Assembly: GCA_040954595.2 (NCBI GenBank)
Contig: CM082590.2
Span: forward strand, 3,348,001 to 3,412,000
DNA length: 64,000 nt
DNA from: Balanoglossus misakiensis
Lineage: Eukaryota > Hemichordata
Direction of reading: 5' to 3'
Position 1 is the stretch's first letter. Every line of letters starts with the position of its first letter. Below, one piece after another: positions 46,343 through 59,012 of this stretch. Below the pieces are notes generated by a model. It did no database searches, was not told the DNA's origin, and saw only the letters and a program-made list of their open reading frames with translations. Made by a program: the position numbers and the translations under genes.

Positions 46343-49300
46343 CTATTGAAGGGCTTTCCTTAATTGATCTTCAAAAATTGCTATTAATATCATGATGCCT
46401 ATTCCTGTTAACATTCCAAGATTCTGCAGAAGAAGATGCCAGCATTGACTTTCATTCTCTTCAGACGATGCGTTGGTCATTTGGGGCATCTATAAAACAA
46501 CAACAAATAAATATTACTGTAATTACTTTTTAAATCATTTTGGGCAAGTTTTTCCTCTCATATCCTACAAACAGGATGGAAGTTGTGTGTGGTTGAACGT
46601 TGATTGACTATATATCCACATGTAGAATAACATAAACGGTGTCTTGTATCAAACATAATTAATAGAAAAAGGGCAGTGAGAGAGAGACTTTGTTCTTGGA
46701 GGTGTGTGTGGTCGAACGTTGATTCACTCTATATCCACATGTAGAATAACATAAACGGTGTCTTGTATCAAACAAAATTAATGGAAAAGGGGCAGCGAGA
46801 GAGAGACTTTGTCATGGGAGGTGTGTGTGGTCGAACGTTGATTCACTATATATCCACATGTAGAATAACATAAACGGTGTCTTGTATCAAACATAATTAA
46901 TGGAAAAAGGGCAGCCAGAGAGAGACTTTGTCCCTTTAAATAAAGTCACAAATGAATGGGAACTCACCATGTCCACTAAAGCTATGTAAAGAAACATTCC
47001 TCCAGCCAGGGCAAATATCCACAGACTGAATGTATTGATGTTACCCAATGCAAGTCCTATGAACACACCAATGTATGCAAGAACCGATGATAACAGACTG
47101 TACATGATGGCTTGTTTAACTGTCATTCCAGTCGTCAGAAGGATCGCAAAGTCACCTGTAAACCACAACATCACCACTGTCAGGTTTATATAGATAGATG
47201 CAGATATACAATTTCTAAGGTAAATTGTGCCTCGAAAATAAAAGTTTATTTTTTTTTATTTAATCAAGACAAGCTGTCTTTACATTATTTTCTCTCGCAA
47301 TTAACATTAAATATTAATGGGTCACAAATTTTTTGATGAGAGAACGTAAGTAATTGTTTCTGTTTATTTGTATTACAGTAAATTTTACAAAATTTAAAAC
47401 TGCAGTTACCTGCCATTATCTACCTGTATATCACCATATAAACATGATCTACTGATACACACATACAGTCTTGAGCAAAAGTTAACTATCATTGTATTTA
47501 CAACAACAAATGTTCTAATAACTGCCATGTTTAATTTTGAGAAGACAATAGAACGTAATTAACATAACATTTCATAATATTGTTATGCAAATTTGCCATT
47601 ACTCTATCATACATTCCTAGGGAGAACACTGATCTCTGTATTATTTATATACATTAGGTTCTTGTTATCCCATATGGATGTAAACTTTGAAATAAACATT
47701 AAAGGGACAAGTCTCTCTCTCTCGCTGCCCCTTTTCCATTAATAATGTTTTATACAAGACACGGTTTATGTTATTCTACATGTGGATATATAGTGAATCA
47801 ACGTTCAACCACACACAACTTCCATCCCGTTTGTGGGATATGAGAGTAAAAATCTCACCAACATAAATAAACAGAAGAGACTGATTATTCATTTTGGTGA
47901 GTTTTTTTCACTCTTGTGTCTGCAGGTGGGATGGAAGTTGTGTGTGGTAGAACATTGATTCACTATATATCCACATGTAGAATAACATAAACAGAGTCTT
48001 GTGTCAAACATAATTAATGGAAAAAGGGCAGCGAGAGAGAGATAGACTTTGTCCCTTTAATAATAATTATAATCACACATTGTTCCTACCTAGCTCATGT
48101 GGAAGCTCGTGGCAGAAGACTGCAATGGTCGTACTTAAGCCACCTGTCAAGCTGCTCGCAAACGCTGCCCCGATAGCCATACCGTCACTGAAATTATGGA
48201 GGCCATCCCCCATGATGACCATCCAGGCAATAGATGCAATGCTTTGATCTTTCAGGTTACCATGGTGATGACTGTGTCCATGGTGATGGACGGCAGTCTC
48301 TTCATCATCATGCTGCAACTTCCCAGGATCTTCATCGTCATGGGGATGGCTTTCATTGGTGTAGTAGTGCGGGTGATCATCGCCATGGTGATAATGATGG
48401 TGATGGTGGTGGTGACCATTATTTTCATGCAAATGATTCATTGAACTCGTTGAGTCACTTTCTTAATGCAGCTAACTGAGCCTGTACGAGAGGGTGAATT
48501 CAAAGATTTCATCATGAATTAAATTAAAGGGACAAAGTCTGTCTCTTACTGCCCTTTTTTCATTATGTTTATTACAAGACACTGTTTAAGTTAATGTACA
48601 TGTGGATATATGGTGAGTCAACATTCGACCACACACAACTTCCATTTCACTTGTAGACACAAGAGTGAACAACTCGCCAAAATGAATAATTGGTCTCTAC
48701 CATTTATTCATATTGGACGAGATTTTTAGTCTCGTATCCTACTAATGGGACGGAAGCTACGTGTGGTCGAATTTTGATTCACTATATATTCACATGAAGA
48801 ATAATATAAATGGTTTCTTGTATCAAACATAATTAATGGAAAAAGGGCAGCGAGAGAGAGACTTTGTGCCTTTAATGTATATTTTATAATTTTTTAGTAT
48901 AAATACCAGCGGTCTTCGTTATACTGTTTTTTGATTTACTTTTTATCACTGTTTTTTTTTTCAATTTTCTTACCTGAACGAGTTTGCACAGCAACCAGGT
49001 GTAATGATTCACATGACATATTTTGTCTTTCATGATGTCCCTGAAGTTTTGCACCAATAAATTTACGATCTTCCTCATGTAAGAGAGTTCTCTCTTTGTG
49101 TTTATGTCTGTGTTTCTCATGCTGTTGAGAAAGTAAGATTTAGAAACGTTTATTATTATACATCTGGCACCGAGAACAATAGAATTTAGCATGCAACAAA
49201 AGAGCTGTCCGGAACGTATGGAACGCGTGTTAAATACGCCTTAAGTTTCAAGGCGCCCCAACTCACTGTGTACAGGTATGCGTTGTTATGCGGACGGTTT

Positions 49301-51293
49301 CAAGACACCCCAATCCAACGCACGTAAACAAAAAAAGAAAGATGGCTGCTCACTGAGTCAACTGAGCGGTTTTCGATCGATTGTATTGGTATTTTAGGTG
49401 TTTTGAAAGCCAAGTAACATGCAACACAAGAACTAACGGAGATGTAAGATGTATAATAATAAGGTTATTATGAAAATACCACAAAGTATGCACAGCACAT
49501 CACCCTCTGCTACGCGCCGGACGCTTATGTCCTCATGAATACTTTGCGATATCTTCGTAGTAACCTCATAGTAGTACGGGCTTTGGAGACAGATTATCAA
49601 AAAAAAAAAGTATATGAAACAAAGAAGACAACTGGGTGTTCATTGTCTTGTTTTCATCAAAATCATAACTACAAGTGGGATGGAAGTTGTGTGTGGTCGA
49701 ACATTGATTCACTATATATCCACACGTAGTATAACATAAACAGTGTCTTGTATCAAACATAATTAAAGTGGAACGTTGAGATCCGTTTTTGAGCCAATTC
49801 TGCGAAATGCGATTAAAAAGTACTATGAAAAACGTTGGTTTCATTCACTTTCACTTACGCATAACAGAGCTACAGCCAGCCAAAAACTGCGAGAAACCGG
49901 AAGTGAGTGATGTCAGCAAGTTGTGGTACCGTTGTCCGCTGCCGACGCGTTGGAGCGAGCTTATGCTTATACACGCCAGCACTCACGCGACCGACGACGT
50001 TAGCATGGCAACATATTCTCGGGTAGAAGGCTACAATTTTGAACCAGAGATTCCCTTCTACGACCAAGCGACTGAATTTTACAGAGGACAAAAGTTCATG
50101 CAGTTCTGCTCTCCGAAGTGTCCCGTTTGTCAAGGCTTACACTTGGTGTGGTTTTAGTGAAACCATAGACCCTAGGGTCTATGGTGAAACAGACAATGCT
50201 GTTAACAATACCCTCCCTTGTTGTCTCTCCCTCGTTGTCACCTTTTCGAACCACTTTTCTTACAAAAATACTTTGTCACCTTTTATGGAGTTGAAAAGAA
50301 CGCAGGTGCATCGTCTTGCTCTCCAGGTGTAGTACGTCCGTAGTATAATGGAAGCCAATACCGTAGTTATTCTATGCATGTTTCGTCTCTTTGCCCTTTT
50401 TAGTTGCTTTCATTTGATAACTATGCGATCGTCAATAAATGGAAATTAAACCCAAATATGTGTACCAAAAAACGTGCAGGAAGGATTTAACACGGTACGT
50501 TTATTATTATCAGCGGCAGTTAAAACAACTTTGTATAGGCCTTACGGTTTGTTCATAAACGTCGACATGCATGGCATCGTGGACATTGCAGGCTCTATGT
50601 CTGCACGCATCGACAAATACAATACACGTAGAGCATTGCCTTTGAAAGAAACTTATCCCCGTCGATTTTCCGAATATGTTTTTAAAATCATGAACTTGAC
50701 ATTTCGCCATGTCAAATCCGCGCAAAATGTGTCTGTTTATTGGAAATGACACGTCGAACGTGTAAGAGCGTTGCTGACGTCACTGTAGTATTTTCAACTC
50801 GCGTCTTCTGCTTGCGCAGGAAGTGAAAGTGAATTAACCCATCGGAACGTTGCCGTTTTTGACACCCGGTTTGTACTTTGAAGCCCAAAATTGTGGGTGT
50901 CGTTCCACTTTAATGGAAAAAGGGCAACGAGAGAGACTTTGTCCCTTTAATCATGATATACTTTGGTTGGAACTTGTGCCAAAGATAAATCATTTTAGTA
51001 AATGATTTATGCCAAATTCCAAAATACTGGTATAATATGATAGCAATAAACCATCCCCAAGTGTTGGAATCAGCTCACATTTGACCATATTGTCCCTTTA
51101 AGACATATTTGAGACAATCTTGGTTCCAGTCACTTACCCTTTTCTTCTTCCTGTGAGTCAGAACTTTCATCAATCTTTCCATGATAAAGAAGAAATAAAT
51201 TCCTAACAGGACAATACATCCTTTCAAGACAATGGCAAGATGGTGAGTTTCATTCTTTGCACTGTCATGATCTTCGTGTTCACCAGAAAAGGA
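46343..51293 (-). CDS. ZIP zinc transporter, LZT subfamily (SLC39A6/10-like), C-terminal five exons
   Basis: Exons 51138-51293, 48974-49121, 48090-48461, 46968-47155 and 46343-46489 join in frame with consensus splice sites (336 residues plus stop). They encode one membrane helix ([20 protein letters not shown]), a basic cytoplasmic loop ([17 protein letters not shown]), a long histidine-rich loop and the signature helices: [20 protein letters not shown], then [16 protein letters not shown], containing the HELPHELGD metal site of LZT ZIPs, and two last helices. These proteins import zinc into the cytosol. The exons for the signal peptide, ectodomain and first membrane helices should lie upstream but none is found before 52 kb, where an ALIX exon sits instead. 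Introns carry many family-A MITEs. Confidence 0.85.
46550..46939. repeat. Three tandem right arms of the family-A MITE
   Basis: Three direct copies of the right arm (gttgattcactatatatcc ... gggcagcgagagagagact) with a 119-bp period; only the last ends in the complete gtccctttaa terminus. It lies 28 bp from the ZIP exon at 46968-47155, in the intron before the last exon. Confidence 0.8.
47699..48060. mobile_element. Palindromic TTAA MITE (family A), copy 6, in ZIP intron
   Basis: Full-length 362-bp copy with TTAA at both ends. Its right end is 30 bp from the donor side of the histidine-rich exon at 48090. Confidence 0.85.
48524..48875. mobile_element. Palindromic TTAA MITE (family A), copy 7, in ZIP intron
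   Basis: Full-length 352-bp copy between the histidine-rich exon and the exon at 48974-49121. More diverged at the right arm (tttgtgccttta). Confidence 0.85.
49670..50950. mobile_element. Half copy of family-A MITE (copy 8) split by a nested TTAA element
   Basis: From 49670 only the right arm is present. At its TTAA near 49763-49766 it is interrupted by a 1.1 kb insert and resumes at 50914 (tggaaaaagggc ... gtccctttaa). Lies in a ZIP intron. Confidence 0.8.
49767..50909. mobile_element. TTAA-flanked 1.14 kb element nested in family-A copy 8
   Basis: Ends AGTGGAACG and CGTTCCACT are inverted (9 bp) and flanked by TTAA on both sides (49763-49766 and 50910-50913). The host MITE sequence continues exactly across the site. 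The interior has a perfect 24-bp palindrome (50162-50185, accatagacccta centre) and a 122-codon plus-strand frame (49789-50157) whose [14 protein letters not shown] and [10 protein letters not shown] segments look protein-like, though no transposase is visible. Probably a non-autonomous piggyBac-type element. Confidence 0.75.
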
Positions 51294-51579
51294 CTGTAAA
51301 TACAAAATGGATTTCGTAATCAGGGAACGTCGTAGACTTGGGTCAATATCATTACGGGAAGCCTCCATTAAAACTTCTTCAATTGGCACCCAATTGCCTA
51401 TTGTCAAGTCGGGTCATTTAATATGCAAGATTACCAGTAATCTGTTTAGTTTTAATCCCTTTAAATATCTGAATATGATCAATCCATTGATAACTTGGTG
51501 AGGAAGTGAGGTCCTCACTTTTAATGGAGCTGTTTTCGGAAGTGACTAACAATCCCTTGGGTGACAGACGTATGCTATT

Positions 51580-51936
51580 TTAAAGGGACAAAGTCTCCCT
51601 CTCGCTGCCCTTTTTCCATATAATTATATTTGATTCAAGACACTGTTTATATTTTTCTACATGTGGGTATATAGTGAATCAACGTTCAACCACACACAAC
51701 ATCCATCCAACTTGTAGACATAAGAGTGAAAAACTCGCCAAAATGAATAATCGGTGTTTACCATTTATTCATTTTGGGCGAGATTTTTACTCTCATATTC
51801 TGCTAACGGGATGGAAGTTGTGTGTGGTAGAACGTTAATTCACTTTATATCCACATGTAGAATAACGTAAACGGTGTCTTGTATCAAACATAATTAATGG
51901 AAAAAGGGCAGCGAGAGAGAGATTTTGTCCCTTTAA
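51580..51936. mobile_element. Palindromic TTAA MITE (family A), copy 9
   Basis: Full-length copy (357 bp, TTAA at both ends) between the first ZIP exon found and the isolated ALIX exon at 51987-52057. Confidence 0.85.
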
Positions 51937-51986
51937 TCAAGCAAACTGACACCATTTGAAAATACAAGACGATCTTTCCCACTGAC

Positions 51987-52057
51987 CTCGTTCCGACTGA
52001 ATGGCCCCAGCTTTTTCCAAGACAGACGGGGGTACCGCTGTTCCACTCACGTCTTCG
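51987..52057 (-). pseudogene. Isolated ALIX (PDCD6IP)-like exon from the start of the V domain
   Basis: A 71-nt exon after a TTTCACCAG acceptor and before a CGAG|GTCAGT donor encodes EDVSGTAVPPSVLEKAGAIQ and SER. The E-D-V-S-G-x-x-V-P-x-S-(I/V)-L pattern is conserved just after the Bro1 domain of ALIX. It lies on the same strand as ALIX exons 1-4 (59430-62321) and downstream of them, but neither its preceding nor its following exons are found nearby. It is either a displaced remnant or part of an ALIX gene from which several hundred codons have been lost. Confidence 0.6.
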
Positions 52058-52164
52058 CTGGTGAAATAAATTTCAGATTCAGAATACAGTTCAGATTCAG
52101 TCAGATCAAGTTCAGATTCAGAATCAAAAAGAATTTCAGATTTAGAAAAATTTTAGATTCAAAT

Positions 52165-52320
52165 GAAGTTCAGATTCAGATTTAGTCACGGTTACCCTGA
52201 CCCCTCTGCTTCTTCCGCTGCACTGCAAAAAAGGGTCTGGTGAAATACTATAGAATGATTTGTAAAACAAAATGGCCGCTGACAGGATTTCCATCAGCCA
52301 CTGATTGGCTGATCTGTCAG
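52165..52320. repeat. Left copy of an inverted repeat flanking the BEL element
   Basis: Sequence cctgacccctctgc ... aaaatggccgctgacagg ... gattggctgatctgtcag is the inverse, with about 15-20% mismatches, of 59264-59420. Together they look like terminal repeats of a foldback element that now encloses the BEL insertion and 150 bp of its own interior. Confidence 0.65.
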
Positions 52321-52472
52321 AATGACATGGGTCACTGTAACTCAACTAAACTTTCCACATCAACCAGCAAGTACCAGTCTCTTGATGTGACAAGACAACA
52401 ACTCACACATCGCCAAGAGTCACTTACCACATGTTGCATCGCCATTTTAGCATAGTCGAATTGCAGTGACCC

Positions 52473-52721
52473 AGGAGAAAAGAAGAACCACTCCCGTCGC
52501 TCTTAATTTGCATTTTAACTCTTTATTTTGCATGTCAATACTTTATTTGAGTATTTGGCAGGCCTAACAGTGTTGTCCCACTGTAGTTAAAGTTTTGGCC
52601 CAAGACTTGTAAATAGTTTTTGTCTGAATGGGTCTATGGTTCGCTTTTCGTATTGGTTCGTATCCATGGAATAAACCGTCGATTACAGAAGACCGTGTCA
52701 TCCTTGTACTTCTTCGCAACA
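52473..52721 (+). repeat. 5' LTR of the BEL/Pao element
   Basis: Runs from ggagaaaagaagaaccactc to cttcgcaaca. Carries ctttattttgc and aataaaccgtcg (polyadenylation-like AATAAA near 52671). Its first bases read AG where the 3' copy has TG. Confidence 0.85.
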
Positions 52722-52752
52722 TTTTGGTAGCAGAGCATGGTTTGAGGCAAAT

Positions 52753-55700
52753 ATGCACGAAGAACACGGATCCGGTCAGCATTTGGAGGAAGAGGTAAGA
52801 GAGGAGCAGCCCGAAGACATGGAAGCTACCGAAGAGCGAGTTGAAGACCTGAAGCAGAGCAAGTCCAGGGCCAAGGCTGTGTTCACCAGGGTGAGACATC
52901 AACTGCTGCGACTACTGGAGGAAGAAGACCCGCCCACCAGCTGCCAACAGGTTAGAGACTTTAGTCAAAATTTGGACGCTGCTGTGGAAAAAGCGTTGGA
53001 CATAATGGCCAAGTTATCTGATGAGTATCAGCGGTTGAAGGATCGACAGAACCGGAGAAAAGTAAGTCAAGAAATGGACAAATTGGAAACTGAGTTTACC
53101 GAAGCACAGAACCAAGTGCAGGACTATATACGAGCTAGAAAGGTGGACTCGTCAAGTACAGGATCAAGAAGTTCCAGCAAGGTGCATTTCCGACAGCAAA
53201 AGGAAAAGGAAGCCCGTCAGCAAGTAGAAAAGATCCAAGAGGAGGTCAGACAAAAAGAATCGGAACTCGAGTATATGAAACAACAAGTGGACAAAGAGAG
53301 TGCACGTCGCAAAAAAGAATTGGATGAACAAATGCGTTATGATTATGAGCGTCTTCGAGCAGCTGAACAGGACTTAAAGGAAAGATATCGTGAACTAGAA
53401 TATGAAATAGACACTGACATTGGACTAAAATGTAAGCCATCATCGGACATTGAAGCTTGCATCAGCGCGGGCATGGGTGAGGTGACTCTTCATGACAATA
53501 ATCCACCACAGCAGGATCCGAAGGAAAAGTCTTCCCAAAGTAAAGGTATCGTACATTCTTCCAATACCACTTCACATCAGGCATCCAATTCGGTTGCAAT
53601 TGGTCAGGACTTGTGGAAACAACTTCAACGTGTATCAATTCCAATATTTTCGGGTGATAAGAGACTTTACGAAAGTTGGAAAGCAGCATTCTATGCATGC
53701 ATCGACCAAGCCCCTGCAACGCCCGAGTACAAGCTCCTTCAACTTCGTCAATATCTGTCTGGGGAAGCTCTCAAGGTGATAGAAAATCTGGGACATTCTG
53801 CGACTGCCTACCAAGCTGCAAAAGATAGGCTAGAACGGAAATATGGTGGGAGACGTCGTCAAATCGCGTTATTTTTGGAAGATTTGGACAATGTTAAACC
53901 CATACGACCAGGAAATTGTAAAGACATTGAACGCTTTGCGGACTTGTTGGACATTGCTGTAGTTAACCTGAAAGAAGCCGGTCGAACTGACGAGTTGGGA
54001 AACGGATCATTATACACCAAGTTACAGAAGAAGTTGACAGAGACAATGCTTACGCAATATCATCGTTGGATCTTTGAAAAGGACCGGGTTGAATCTGTTG
54101 AAACACTGCGTGAATGGATAATTCAAGAAGCCGAATTCCAGACCATAGCAAGTGAAACTGTACAAGGACTTGCAAATGTAACCAGGAACGCGGAATATAG
54201 AAGAGGCAGGTCGAACACGCGGACATTCTTTGGAAGTGCTCAAGTGACTGAAAATGCCAAAAGCAGTCATGATACCAGTCGAAGGTCGTGTAAAGTGTGT
54301 GGAAAGCAACATGGCGTATGGAGCTGTGACCAATTTAAGAAGATGGCCATTTCACAAAGGTGGGAACTTGCGAAACAACTTAGACTTTGTTATCGTTGCC
54401 TTGGAGATGACCACCAGGGGCGCCATTGTACCAGGACTAGAATATGCGGTTTGGATGGATGTCGGGATACGCACAACAGACTACTGCACAGGATCTGGAA
54501 TCAACGTGGTCCACAAGCACCAAGCCAAGGTAATAAAAACCAATATATATCTTTTCGAAACAAAACGGCTGAACCCAATGCAACTTCGGACAATACAATC
54601 GCTGATTCCAGACGTGTGCCTCTACGCGTCACTGAGGGGGAGCATTGTGGTAATACGGAGCGATTGCAGACAACAATGATCTCCGAGTCGTCGGATGTAC
54701 AACCTATAACATTGAGAACTGTAACTGTAATTCTGAAACATGGCGGTCGTAAAATAAGAGCTAATGCTTTGCTTGATGATGCCAGCACCGGAACTTATAT
54801 AAACACTGATATTGCAGAAGAGTTGGGATTACAGGGACATACCCAACCGATATCTGTCAATGTGCTCAACGGACATGTGAAAACTTTCCAAACAACTCCA
54901 GTAGAAGTTGGACTCGAGAGCATCAATGGAGACGTGGACATGAACATCTGCGCATTTACAACGGACAGAGTAACAGGTAACATGCGTGTGATAGACTGGA
55001 GATCTCGAAATGAAAAATGGTCTCATCTGAAAGGAATAGACTTTCCGAAGCTCGGCGCCAGATATTCTTATTGGTCTGGATTACGCTGATCTGCATTACT
55101 CATTCAGGGACATCAGAGGGAAACCAGGTGAGCCCATTGCACGACTTACACCATTAGGTTGGACTTGTATCGGCAATCCAGACGGTAACCAGGGGCGTCC
55201 TCTACAAACGCACTTTGTAAGAACTTACTTTGTTCAAGACCAAACCAAGTTAGAAGACCTAAATTCTACTCTGAGGAAATTCTGGGAGATCGATAATCTA
55301 CCTAGCCCAGCAGAAAGTTTGAATGTGTCTCTGGACGATCGAACTGCACTAGAACTTGCCAACAGATCACTAAAACTACAAAATGGCCGATACCAGGTGG
55401 GAATCCCATGGAGAGAAGATGCCCGAGAATTGCCTGATAACTATGATATGGCATTACGACGATTAGAGAACACTGAGAAACGGTTAGTGAAGGATCCGCA
55501 AGTTGCCACAGCATATTCAACTACCTTGAATCAATACATCGAGAAGGGCTACATCCGAAAGGTTCCCCAGAGTGAGAGAAAACCAGAGAACAAGTGGTAC
55601 CTGCCTCATTTTCCAGTAGTGCGGCCTGATAAAGCAACCACGAAGACACGCATTGTGTTTGATGCATCTGCAAGATATCAAGGGATCTCTCTGAATGATG

Positions 55701-58664
55701 TCATCTATCAAGGACCAAAGTTACAACCTGACTTATTCGATGTGTTGCTCCGTTTTCGACGACATCCTGTGGCCGTGGTGAGTGATATAGCAGAGATGTA
55801 CCTGAGGATAGAAATTCCGCCTGACGACCGAGTCTTTCATCGATTCCTGTGGAGAGACCTGAATCAACAGGAAGTACCAGATGAGTATGAATTTAGCAGA
55901 GTTGTTTTTGGAGTGAACTCTTCTCCATTCTTGGCGCAGTTCGTGACACAAACTCATGCAAAGTCGCATGCTAAGGATCTTCCAATGGCTGCAGAGACTG
56001 TATTGAAATCTACATACATGGATGACAGCATGGACTCGATAGAAAATGAACAGCAAGCTGTCAGACTATACAACGAGTTGTCCGAACTTTGGGAGATGGC
56101 TGGAATGCATGCACGTAAGTGGTTGTCCAATTCAGCAACTGTGTTAGAGAAAATACCTACCAAAGACAGAGCATGCGAAGTGGATCTGGATCAAGGTGAG
56201 CTACCTTCAATAAAGACTCTTGGTATCTGGTGGATAGCTGAAGAAGATGTATTCACCTTCAGAGCAAATCCTCCCAACCATGACTACGTAATCACAAAGC
56301 GCAACTTCCTGAAGAAGATTGCCACGTTATTCGATCCACTGGGCTTTCTGGCACCATTCATTATCCGAGCAAAAGTACTACTTCAAGACATGTGGGCCGC
56401 GGGGCTGGATTGGGACAGTGATCCTGGCAACAACCTCACCACCAGAGCTCGAAAATGGTTCAATGAATTGACGGATCTGGAGAACATAAAAGTTCCAAGA
56501 TGTTTACAAGCGCCAAATGAGCTAGCGTCAATGACCTTGCATGTATTTGTAGATGCCTCCCAGGATGCCTATGGTGCCGTCGTCTATGCAAGAAATGAAT
56601 ATGAAGACGCCACAGTTTCTCATCATATGATAGCAGCAAAAACTCAAGTGGCACCCCTGACAAGCATCAGTATTCCTCGCCTTGAACTAATGGGAGCCAT
56701 TCTTGGACTACGATTATCCGAATCGATTGCAGAAGCACTTGGTATTAGTCTGACTGAGGTCGTATTTTGGTCAGACAGCATGAATGTCCTGTGGTGGATC
56801 AGAAGTCGGAGCTGGAAGTTCAAGCCCTTTGTTGCAAACAGAGTTGGAGAAATCCAAGGATCTACAAACCCTGACCAATGGAGGTACGTGTCCACAAAAG
56901 AAAACCCAGCTGACTTGGTTACTAGAGGGATAACGGCGATAGATCTAGCTCATGAAGATCTCTGGTGGAAAGGACCAGAATTCCTTGCGAAATCTCCATC
57001 AGATTGGCCACAAAACCCTGTGACAAAAGCAGCCGAGTCGGAAGACGCCGAGATGAAGAAAACTTATCAGCCAACAACCCTTGTTGTGAATCAACCCCAA
57101 AGTAACAACCACTGTGACCAGTCAAAAGCCAAACCTGAGCAACACGCAAAAGATGTGCCAGCGGCTGTGGGTGAACTTGACACTGTACTACTGAGGCCGG
57201 ACCAGTTTTCAAGTTGGACAAAACTGACGAGAACTCAAGCATGGATCTATCGGTTTCTGAATAACTGTAGACGTCCAAAAGAAGAACGAAGAAAAGAAGA
57301 ATTACTTCCAGACGAAATAGAAGAAGCAGAAATAGTGATCATCAGGCGTATGCAGGCCGAATCATTTCCTGAAGAGTATTCGTCACTCGTCCATAACAAG
57401 GAATTGCCAAAAAAGAGCAAGATACTCGGCCTTCGACCACGAATTGATGAAGATGGCTTGATGAGATGTGACGGCCGGTTAAGGTATGCGGACTACTTAC
57501 CATATGATGTTCGTTATCCAGTCATTCTCCCCAGAAGAAACTGGGTTACCAAACTGATAGTGAAGCACTACCACGAACTTGGAGAACATACTGCTGGGAC
57601 AAACCACACTCTATCAGCCTTATCGGCAAGATTTTGGATCATCGCTGGACGTGAAGAAATCCGTCAGTGGGAGCATCAATGTGTGGAATGTCGACGACGC
57701 AAAGCCAAGGCAGCAAGTCAAGTTATGGCGCCACTACCTAGAATTCGACTGAAGATGCCTCTACGTGCATTTGCTGATGTAGCAGTGGATTATGCTGGTC
57801 CATTTATTACAATCCAGGGGCGTGGTAAACAAAGAACCAAACGTTACTTGTGCTTATTTACCTGCTTGGCTACTAGAGCTGTTCATCTAGAAGTCGCCTA
57901 TGGACTCGATACTGATTCATTTCTGAATGCCTTCTATAGGATGGTCAACCGTAGAGGACTTCCAAAGTGTGTGCTCTCTGATAATGGCACTAATTTCGTG
58001 GCTGCTGACAAGGAACTGAGAGAATTGATCCAGCAACTGGATAAAGACCAAGTCAGCAGATCAACAGCAAACCAAGGTATAAAGTGGAGCTTCAATCCTC
58101 CCTTAGCACCTCACTTTGGTGGCGTCCATGAGACCATGATCAAGGCAGCGAAGAGAGCAATCTATGCCATACTGAAGAATGCTGACATAACAGATGAGGA
58201 ACTTTTAACGGCCGTGACAGGGGCGGAAGCACTCATTAATTCAAGACCAATCACCTTATCAATCTGCCAATCCAGATGACATTACACCTCTGACGCCAAA
58301 CCACTTCCTACATGGTCAAGTTGGGGGACAGTTCGCTCCCGACTCCGTCGATACTACCGACTACACTCCCAGGAAAAGATGGCGAAGACTCCAAGAGCTG
58401 ATGAAACACTTTTGGAAGAGGTGGATGCAGGAATGGTTGCCTTCACTAAATGTGCGTAAGAAGTGGTTCACCACCAAAAGGGACCTCCAAGTTGGTGATA
58501 TTGTCCTTGTTATATCACCGGGAACTCAACGTGGACACTGGCCCCTTGGACTTATAACGGACGTTCACCCCGGTCGCGATGGACATGTACGCGTGGTAAC
58601 CGTGAAGACCGGAGAAACTACATTTCGGCGACCAATCTCGAAAGTGTGCCCTCTGGAATTTTGA
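52753..58664 (+). pseudogene. BEL/Pao gag-pol, broken by two frameshifts
   Basis: From the ATG at 52753 the frame encodes a coiled-coil-rich Gag, a capsid-like region (WKAAFYACIDQAP), zinc-knuckle cysteines (CKVCGKQHGVWSC, CYRCLGDDHQGRHC) and a protease with DDASTGTYI as active site. Coding shifts frame at about 55060-55070, where several codons also appear to be deleted. It then continues with reverse transcriptase (YMDDSMDS), RNase H (VFVDASQDAYGA), the H2C2 integrase finger and DDE integrase core (VDYAGPF, LSDNGTNF, HFGGVHE). A one-base insertion near 58250 shifts frame again before the C-terminal tail ending at 58664. In BEL elements this is normally a single polyprotein, so this copy is not autonomous. 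Confidence 0.88.
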
Positions 58665-59012
58665 GTAAATACAGTTTTACAGACTTTCATGATAAGGACA
58701 CTGAACTCTTTTTGGGGTAAAACAAAAGAAACACTGCTATTTTAAGATAGAAAAAATTAGAGAAATTACGTATTCGTTTGTTTTACTTTGGACCAATGAA
58801 AAATACTTGGTAACTTATGAAAATGTATTAACTGAACATTTGAAAACGTATGACATATTGAAAATGAAATTTGACCGTTCTTGATTTAGATATCAGTAAT
58901 AGTAAAAAAAAAAAAAGTTAAAAAAGAAATAATCAGTCAAAAAACTATAAAATAGTAAAATTCTCGAATGTTTTGAGGAATCAATATTTTCAACATTGAT
59001 TGAGGAGGAGAA

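Noticed and set aside
48196-48479. Plus-strand frames rich in Met, Val and His
   Set aside because: They are shadows of the histidine-rich loop exon of the ZIP gene on the minus strand.
52330-52460. Minus-strand mini-exon reading MAMQHV before GTAAGT
   Set aside because: Lies between inverted repeats beside the BEL element, is not ALIX-like and has no partner exon.
52564-52902. Minus-strand ORF over the BEL 5' LTR
   Set aside because: Antisense of LTR and gag; the plus-strand domains are unambiguous.
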